Shown piece by piece: positions 58,834-64,000 of a DNA stretch of 64,000 bases. The position numbers and the translations under genes are program-made. Each line of letters starts with the position of its first letter. Position 1 is the stretch's first letter. The DNA is from Cumulibacter manganitolerans (GTDB lineage Bacteria; Actinomycetota; Actinomycetes; Mycobacteriales; Antricoccaceae), in the NCBI RefSeq assembly GCF_009602465.1, contig NZ_WBKP01000002.1, forward strand, positions 62,001-126,000, given 5' to 3'. Under the pieces are notes generated by a model. The model saw only the letters and a list, made by a program, of their open reading frames with translations. It was not told the origin of the DNA and ran no database searches.

Positions 58834-58960
58834 GTGTCGATGCGCATGATGAGCGCCAGCGACGGCTACGAGTACCTACCGCGCACGATCGCCGCGGGTG
58901 ATGGTGACCGGTCGCTCTCGACCGCGCGGCCTGGCATTACACGGAAGAGGGTACCCCGCC
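58834..58960 (+). pseudogene. Fragment of a MobF relaxase 5' end
   Basis: Codons VSMRMMSASDGYEYLPRTIA then DGDRSLSTA match the start of the intact relaxase at 59799 (TVSMRVMSAGDGYKYLLRTI, DGDRSLSTP). After a frameshift near 58925 the match resumes as YTEEGTPP. Similarity then stops. The fragment differs at several positions, so it came from a related element, not from a recent copy. It marks the right border of the cargo cassette. Confidence 0.78.
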
Positions 58961-59051
58961 AAGACGCAGGGAACGTCCTCTTCGATGACGGCTGGGTTCA
59001 CCTGGGTGTCGAGAGCTCGTGCCGGCGACGGCTCGGGTGGGCGGAGAGGGG

Positions 59052-59872
59052 ATGGTGGTGGCGGAGCGGATGGTGCTTGTGCTGGACGAGGGCGAGCGTG
59101 CCGCGATCGCTCGTGATTTGCTCCGCTACGGGGCCTACCGGCAGCGGGTCGCTGACGATCTCGTGGACGCGCATGTCCTCCCGGAGCCCGGCGAGCCGGA
59201 CCCGCCGGGGATCACGCCGCAGGTCGTGGCGATGACCGAGTCGCATGTGGCTGCGGCTAAGGACTGCGAGGATTTGGCTGCCGCATTCGAGAGCGACGAC
59301 CTGGTACCGCTCACGCCCCTGACATCCGTCTCATCGAGGATGCCTTGGATGAGGCGTACCCTGATGATCTTCCGCCGGAGGTGGCGCGCACTGCGATGTT
59401 CTGCCGCGTCGTGTACCGTCGCCTGGACGATGCCGACAGCCCTGGTGATGTGGTTGCGGTCAGCATGGAGCCGCAACCTGCTGCGACGGAACGGTATGTG
59501 CTCGGCATGATGCACCGGCTGAGCGAGGCGAACGCGGCACTCAGCACGCAACTCGCAGAGTTGCGCCAGAACCTGGAGTCGCTGAACGTACGCCTTCAAG
59601 CGCAACAGCGCGAGATCGTGCAACTGCGTGGTCAGGGCGGGAAACGCCGGCGGCTCCCGAACCCGTTCACCTCGGCGTTCGAGCCCACCAGCCCGGCCCG
59701 GCGACGGCCCGAGACCGAGCGAGGACGCTCACTGCAACCGGCCCGCGGAGGGTCGGGTGCGCCCCGGCATCAGTGGTCGGGCGGTTCACCTGGTCTGCAT
59801 GACGGTCTCGATGCGGGTGATGAGCGCGGGCGATGGGTACAAGTACCTGCTGCGCACGATCGCTGCCGCTGA
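59052..59872 (+). pseudogene. ICE gene upstream of the relaxase, apparently frameshifted
   Basis: A good start (ATG 59052, GGAG at 5-base spacing) opens MVVAERMVLVLDEGERAAIA, RDLLRYGAYRQRVADDLVDA, AKDCEDLAAAFESDD. At about 59300 the protein-like sequence moves to another frame: IRLIEDALDEAYPDDLPPEV, AMFCRVVYRRL and a coiled coil (LSEANAALSTQLAELRQNLE). The first frame past that point is Arg/Trp-rich nonsense up to 59510. One base-level error, a true mutation, or two overlapping genes could explain this. The end overlaps the relaxase start. Family unknown. Confidence 0.6.
59784..59792 (+). promoter_or_regulatory. ICE-wide motif, copy i
   Basis: GTTCACCTG (one base from GTGCACCTG) on the plus strand, 6 bases upstream of the relaxase ATG at 59799. 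Confidence 0.4.
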
Positions 59873-62800
59873 CGGCGACCGTTCCCTCTCGACCCCGCTG
59901 ACGAGGTATTACGCGGAGGAGGGAACACCACCCGGCTTTTGGATGGGGTCGGCCCTGCGCGGCCTCGGTGACGGGCGGATCGGGGCTGGGGATGTGGTGT
60001 CGGAGGCGCAGTTGCAGTTGCTGATCGGGATGGGCCGCGACCCCATCAGCGGCGAGCCGCTGGGCCGTGCGTTCCCGAAGTACGTGTCGGTCGCGGATCG
60101 GATCGACAAGCGCGTCGCCGGCCTCGACCCGGCGTTGGGGATGGGCGAGCGTGCCGAGCAGGTCGCCCGGATCGAGGCGGAGGAGACCGAGCGTGGGGGC
60201 CGGAGGGCGGTCGCAGGGTTCGATTACACGTTCTCGGTGCCGAAGTCAGTGTCGGTGCTGTGGGGTGTGGCGGATGCGGGCACGCAGGCGCTGATCGCCC
60301 AGGCCCATCATGAGGCGGTGGCGCAGGTGCTGGCGTTCATGGAGCGGGAGGTCGCCGCGACCCGCTCCGGGTACACCGCTGTCGACGGCGCGGTCGCGCA
60401 GGTCGATGTCACCGGGCTGGTGGCGACGGCGTTCGATCACTACGACAGCCGCTCCACCGACCCGCAACTCCACACCCATGTGATCGTCTCGAACAAGGTG
60501 CAGACTGTGCTGGACGGCAAGTGGCGGTCGCTGGACGGGCGGCCGATGCACGCCGCGGTGGTCGCGATCTCGGAGCATTACAACGCGGTTCTGGCCGACC
60601 GCCTCACCGCCATGCTCGGTCTGGGCTGGGAGAGGCGGGACCGGGGCCGGGACCGGAACCCGGCGTGGGAGATCACCGGGGTGGGTGAGGAGTTGATCGC
60701 GGAGTTCTCAACCCGCTCGCACGACATCGACGCCGAGACCGACCGGCTGATCGACGCCTATGTGACCGAGCACGGGCGCCGGCCGTCGGCGCGGACGATC
60801 CTCCGGCTGCGCGCCCAGGCGACGCTGGTGACGCGGCCGGACAAGCAGGTGCACTCGCTGGCCGATCTCACGACCGAGTGGCGCGAACGCGCCACCACAG
60901 TGTTGGGCGAGGACGCCACCGCCTGGGCGCGCGGCATCGCCCAAGCCCAGGCGGCCCACGCTTTGCGGGCCGATGACGTGCCCTTGGAGACGATCACCGA
61001 ACTCGGGCAGCAGGTGGTGGCGATGGTGGGTGAGAAGCGGTCGACGTGGCGACGCTGGAACCTGCACGCCGAAGCTTCCCGGCAGTCGATGGGCTGGCGG
61101 TTCGCGACCGTCGCCGACCGGGAAGCGGTCGTGGGGATGATCGCCGACGCCGCCGAACAGGCTTCGCTACGCCTCACCCCGCCACAGCTCGCCTCCAGTC
61201 CGGCCGCGTTTCGCCGCCCGGACGGCACGAGCGTGTTCCGCCCGAAGCACTCGACCGTGTTCTCCTCAACGCTCCTGTTGGAGGCCGAAGACCGCCTCCT
61301 GAATCTCGCCGCCACGACCACCGGCCCGACAGTAAACGTAGCCGTGGTCGAGAGGATCACCGGCAGGCCGGATCAGCAGGGCCGGATGCTCGGCCCGGAC
61401 CAGGTCGACGCGCTGACGAAGGTCGCCGTCTCCGGGCGGGTGCTCGATGTGCTGGTCGGGCCCGCCGGGGCCGGGAAGACCACAGCTATGTCGGCGTTGC
61501 GGCGGGCGTGGGAGAAACAGCACGGCACCGGCAGCGTGGTCGGGATGGCGCCCTCGGCAGTCGCCGCCGAAGTGCTCGGTGACGACCTCGGGATCGCGAC
61601 GGAAAACACGGCGAAGTGGTGGCAGAACCACCTCATGTACGGCGAGACGTTCCAGGCAGGCCAACTGGTCATCATCGACGAGGCCTCCCTGTCCGGCACC
61701 CTGTCGCTGGACCGGATCACCGCCCTCGCCAGTGATGCGGGGGCGAAGGTGCTGCTGGTCGGCGACTACGGCCAGCTCCAATCGGTCGATGCCGGCGGCG
61801 CGTTCGGGATGCTCGTGGCCGACCGCCGTGGCGACACCCCGGAGCTGGCCGAGGTGCATCGTTTCGTGCAGGAGTGGGAGAAGACCGCCTCCCTCAATCT
61901 GCGACACGGCCGCACTCGCGTCATCGACACCTACCTCGCCCAGGGCCGCATCAGTGACGGCGACGCGGAGGCGATGATCGATGCCGCCTATGCCGCGTGG
62001 CGGGCCGACCGCGATGCGGGGCGGGCGTCGGTGCTGATCGCCGAGACACGGGAGGATGTGACCGCGCTCAACGCCCGCGCCCGCGCCGACCTGATCCTCG
62101 AAGGCCGCATCACCCCGTCCCGCGAGGTCGCTCTGGCCGAAGGCACCCGAGCGGGCGTCGGAGACACGATCATCACCCGCCGCAACGACCGCCGCCTGCG
62201 CACCGGCACCGGGCGGGACTGGGTGCGCAACGGGGCCACCTGGCAGGTCACCGATGTGCGAGAGGACGGGTCGATCACGATCCGCAAACCCGGCCGCCAG
62301 TTCGGGGCGATCGTGCTCCCGGCCGACTACGTGGCCGAGCAGGTCGACCTCGGCTACGCCGTCACCGCCCACCGCGCCCAGGGCGTCACCACCGATACCG
62401 CGCACGTGCTGGTCGCACCGACGACGACGCGGGAGAACTTCTACGTCGGCATGACCCGTGGCCGGGAGGCGAATCGTGCCTACGTGATCCTCGACCGGCC
62501 CGACGACCACGCCGCCCCGCACCCCTCGGACAACGAGGAGGCCACGGGCCGCTCGGTGCTGTTCGGGGTGGTGCAGCACTCCGGGGCGGAGGAATCCGCG
62601 CATGAGGCCATCACCTCCGAGCAGGAGCAGTGGGGGTCGATCGCGCAGCTCGTCGCCGAGTACGAGACCATCGCCGCAGCCGCCCAGCACGACCGCTGGG
62701 CCACCCTCATCCGCGCCAGCGGGCTCACCACCGAACAAGCCAACGCCACCCTCGCCTCCGAAGCTTTCGGAGCCCTGATCGCGGAGCTGCGGCGGGCCGA

Positions 62801-63353
62801 GGCCAACCACCACGACCTCGACACCCTCTTCCCGCGGCTGGTCGCCGCCCGCGGGTTCGAGGATGCTGACGACATCGCGAAAGTGATGCACTATCGCGTG
62901 GCTCGCGCCACCACCGGGCCGGCGGGGTCGGGGCGGACGAGGAAGGTGCCGGCGTTGATCGTCGGGCTCATCCCGCACGCCCGCGGCCGGCTCGCCCCCG
63001 ACATGCGCCAAGCCCTCACCGAGCGCCGCGAGTTGATCGAGGCCCGCGCCGATGCGATCCTCGACACCGCCCGCCAGGCGGCCGAGCCCTGGACGACCCT
63101 GCTCGGCAATCCGTCGGCGGATGAGCGCGGCGCGGCCCGGTGGCGGCGTGACGCCCGGACCGTGGCCGCCTACCGCGACCGGTACGGCATCACCGACGAC
63201 GCCCCGCTCGGCCCGGGCCCGGTGGGCACATCGCAGAAGATCGACCACGCCCACGCCGCCACGGCCCTACGACGCCTCACCCCACGCCCCTCGGGACGGG
63301 ACGAGGCGCGGCGGCCTCCGGTCGGCGTGGATCGGCACGGGCCGTCGCTCTAG
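59799..63353 (+). CDS. MobF-family relaxase-helicase (TrwC/TraA-like)
   Basis: 1184 residues. The N-terminal TrwC relaxase domain has catalytic tyrosines in TRYYAEEGTPPG (Tyr37/Tyr38) and the metal-binding HxH in DPQLHTHVIVSNK (about His225 and His227). The helicase part has Walker A VGPAGAGKTTAM (about 554), Walker B LVIIDEASLSG and GDYGQLQSVDAGG, and ends the motor with YAVTAHRAQGVT and YVGMTRGR. It nicks the transfer origin, stays bound to the 5' end and unwinds the strand for transfer. The ATG at 59799 is chosen by comparison with the fragment at 58834; no strong ribosome-binding site is seen. It lies about 33 kb from the coupling ATPase gene, split from it by the cargo. Confidence 0.92.
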   Translation: MTVSMRVMSAGDGYKYLLRTIAAADGDRSLSTPLTRYYAEEGTPPGFWMGSALRGLGDGRIGAGDVVSEAQLQLLIGMGRDPISGEPLGRAFPKYVSVADRIDKRVAGLDPALGMGERAEQVARIEAEETERGGRRAVAGFDYTFSVPKSVSVLWGVADAGTQALIAQAHHEAVAQVLAFMEREVAATRSGYTAVDGAVAQVDVTGLVATAFDHYDSRSTDPQLHTHVIVSNKVQTVLDGKWRSLDGRPMHAAVVAISEHYNAVLADRLTAMLGLGWERRDRGRDRNPAWEITGVGEELIAEFSTRSHDIDAETDRLIDAYVTEHGRRPSARTILRLRAQATLVTRPDKQVHSLADLTTEWRERATTVLGEDATAWARGIAQAQAAHALRADDVPLETITELGQQVVAMVGEKRSTWRRWNLHAEASRQSMGWRFATVADREAVVGMIADAAEQASLRLTPPQLASSPAAFRRPDGTSVFRPKHSTVFSSTLLLEAEDRLLNLAATTTGPTVNVAVVERITGRPDQQGRMLGPDQVDALTKVAVSGRVLDVLVGPAGAGKTTAMSALRRAWEKQHGTGSVVGMAPSAVAAEVLGDDLGIATENTAKWWQNHLMYGETFQAGQLVIIDEASLSGTLSLDRITALASDAGAKVLLVGDYGQLQSVDAGGAFGMLVADRRGDTPELAEVHRFVQEWEKTASLNLRHGRTRVIDTYLAQGRISDGDAEAMIDAAYAAWRADRDAGRASVLIAETREDVTALNARARADLILEGRITPSREVALAEGTRAGVGDTIITRRNDRRLRTGTGRDWVRNGATWQVTDVREDGSITIRKPGRQFGAIVLPADYVAEQVDLGYAVTAHRAQGVTTDTAHVLVAPTTTRENFYVGMTRGREANRAYVILDRPDDHAAPHPSDNEEATGRSVLFGVVQHSGAEESAHEAITSEQEQWGSIAQLVAEYETIAAAAQHDRWATLIRASGLTTEQANATLASEAFGALIAELRRAEANHHDLDTLFPRLVAARGFEDADDIAKVMHYRVARATTGPAGSGRTRKVPALIVGLIPHARGRLAPDMRQALTERRELIEARADAILDTARQAAEPWTTLLGNPSADERGAARWRRDARTVAAYRDRYGITDDAPLGPGPVGTSQKIDHAHAATALRRLTPRPSGRDEARRPPVGVDRHGPSL

Positions 63354-64000
63354 TCTTCGACTTCTGGTAGCGGGTTGATGACGTGGAGATGGGTGAGGCC
63401 TCCCTGGTTCACGCAGTCCTCAGCCAGCTCGTACACCTGTCGATGGAAATCGGCCGCGGAGGCCGATGCTCTGACAGTCGATCGTATCGATGTAAAGGCC
63501 CGGAGCGGGGTGGAGACCCCGTCGTAGGTGAAGCCGGAACCGTCGACTGTCAGGATGCTCAATGGCTGCTCGCCGGCCCACTCGACGCCGACCCGCACGT
63601 CATATTCGTCGTGATGCAGCGCTTGGGCATTCGCGTGCACGAGGGCCATGAAGTCCGCCACGGCAGATTCGATTCCACGCCCCTCGACCTGCCAGCCCTC
63701 GAAGTATCCATCAGCGCTCATGCGGTGGCCGCCGACGGCTGCGGCCAGAGAGACCGACCCGTCATGATGCACGCTGGCCCATGCTTCCCTCCAGATCGAC
63801 CGGTCACCTGTGGCGGTGTTCGGTGCGACCCAGCGACGCAGTCCAGGGCGAGGATTCACGTGCTCGACGTTCTCCAGCGGATGGACGCCGGTGTTCTTCG
63901 AGAACGAGAGCGTGGTCGTCCGAGCCGCTTTGAAAGCCTCTCGTGCCTCGTCCCGGGTCAGTCGCGTCAGGGCTCCGGGGATACGCGGATGAGCCACCGC
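63350..64000 (-). CDS. Unknown protein, probably cut by the window edge
   Basis: The frame is open to the right edge; a GTG at 63997 could be a start, but nothing upstream can be inspected. At least 215 residues: RTTTLSFSKNTGVHPLENVE, DRSIWREAWASVHHDGSVSL, ILTVDGSGFTYDGVSTPLRA, DFHRQVYELAEDCVNQGGLT. It reads like the C-terminal part of a larger soluble protein, possibly a DNA-binding AlbA_2-type protein, but this is weak. The stop overlaps the relaxase 3' end by four bases on the other strand. Confidence 0.65.
   Translation of the reverse strand, partial: AVAHPRIPGALTRLTRDEAREAFKAARTTTLSFSKNTGVHPLENVEHVNPRPGLRRWVAPNTATGDRSIWREAWASVHHDGSVSLAAAVGGHRMSADGYFEGWQVEGRGIESAVADFMALVHANAQALHHDEYDVRVGVEWAGEQPLSILTVDGSGFTYDGVSTPLRAFTSIRSTVRASASAADFHRQVYELAEDCVNQGGLTHLHVINPLPEVED

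Larger units (their letters stand above)
21214..64000. mobile_element. Integrative and conjugative element at tRNA-Lys (right end outside window)
   Basis: Supported by a large serine integrase abutting tRNA-Lys, a full set of type IV secretion and coupling genes (VirD4, VirB4, PrgI/SCO6880, TrbL/VirB6-like, pilin-like, cell-wall hydrolase, TcpC-like), a MobF relaxase, antirestriction and methyltransferase genes, ParB and prim-pol. No second copy of the tRNA 3' end is visible before 64000, so the other attachment site lies beyond the window. At least 42.7 kb of the element is present, including a roughly 15-kb sulfur/thiol cargo cassette. Confidence 0.88.

Noticed and set aside
58834-58960. 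Recent duplication of the intact relaxase start
   Set aside because: Several codon differences and a frameshift show it is diverged, so it more likely comes from another element.
63354-64000. Second attachment site (copy of the tRNA-Lys 3' end) at the right side
   Set aside because: No match to the T arm and acceptor sequence of tRNA-Lys was found there or elsewhere after 21286; the element continues past the window.

Overview
The window is high-GC actinomycete DNA (Actinomycetota; the genus cannot be fixed from sequence alone). The signs are G/C-rich third codon positions, many GTG starts, an F420-type luciferase-like oxidoreductase and rich acyl-CoA metabolism. It splits into a chromosomal part (1 to about 21.2 kb) and one end of an integrative and conjugative element (ICE, about 21.2 to 64 kb, running off the right edge).

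Chromosomal part. After a CoA-transferase N-terminus cut by the left edge and an acyl-CoA synthetase comes a three-gene exported-protein cluster, two paralogous lipoproteins flanking a secreted protein, bracketed by two copies of a 36-bp extragenic palindrome. Next is a minus-strand operon of about 14 kb (4519-18579) whose genes mostly overlap by 1-16 bases. It encodes an ADP-forming acyl-CoA ligase-like protein, an enoyl-CoA hydratase, a complete Dpp/Opp-type ABC importer, a CaiB-type CoA-transferase, two adjacent acyl-CoA dehydrogenases, a second enoyl-CoA hydratase and an MFS transporter. A divergent TetR-family gene shares a promoter region holding a 15-bp-arm inverted repeat. This reads as a regulated uptake and beta-oxidation route for an unidentified carboxylate. 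A luciferase-like oxidoreductase and a DUF4259 protein follow.

ICE. The element sits at tRNA-Lys(TTT); its large serine integrase ends inside the tRNA gene on the opposite strand. Leftward-transcribed conjugation and maintenance genes run from 23 to 42 kb: OB-fold SSB-like protein, VirD4 coupling ATPase, VirB4 ATPase, PrgI/SCO6880-type protein, TrbL/VirB6-like membrane protein, two small pilin-like membrane proteins, M23/lysozyme-like cell-wall protein, TcpC-like protein, ParB-like protein, DUF2637 membrane protein with an HTH, prim-pol and ArdC-type antirestriction protein. A MobF relaxase-helicase lies at 59.8-63.4 kb. A GTGCACCTG-type motif recurs before nine transcription units, and a four-copy 20-bp iteron array lies at 26.9 kb.

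Cargo. Between the antirestriction/methyltransferase end and the relaxase is a roughly 15-kb thiol and sulfane-sulfur cassette (43.7-58.7 kb). It has two divergent units, each next to an ArsR-rhodanese fusion regulator and each with the same operator-like sequence TATTCCA-N8-TGGAACA. Unit 1 has an MBL-fold/double-rhodanese protein, an MFS transporter and a methyltransferase; thioredoxin reductase and thioredoxin lie behind its regulator. Unit 2 has a DsbA-like protein, CcdA, a cystathionine gamma-synthase/lyase-type enzyme, a YbaK/ProX-type deacylase, OsmC, a CPVC membrane protein and a TusA-like protein on one side and a cysteine desulfurase on the other. Together the parts could handle persulfide, cysteine and disulfide stress on both sides of the membrane. 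Both borders show gene fragments: a broken methyltransferase and AraC piece on the left, a diverged relaxase fragment on the right. This cassette is the best candidate in the window for an undescribed system.
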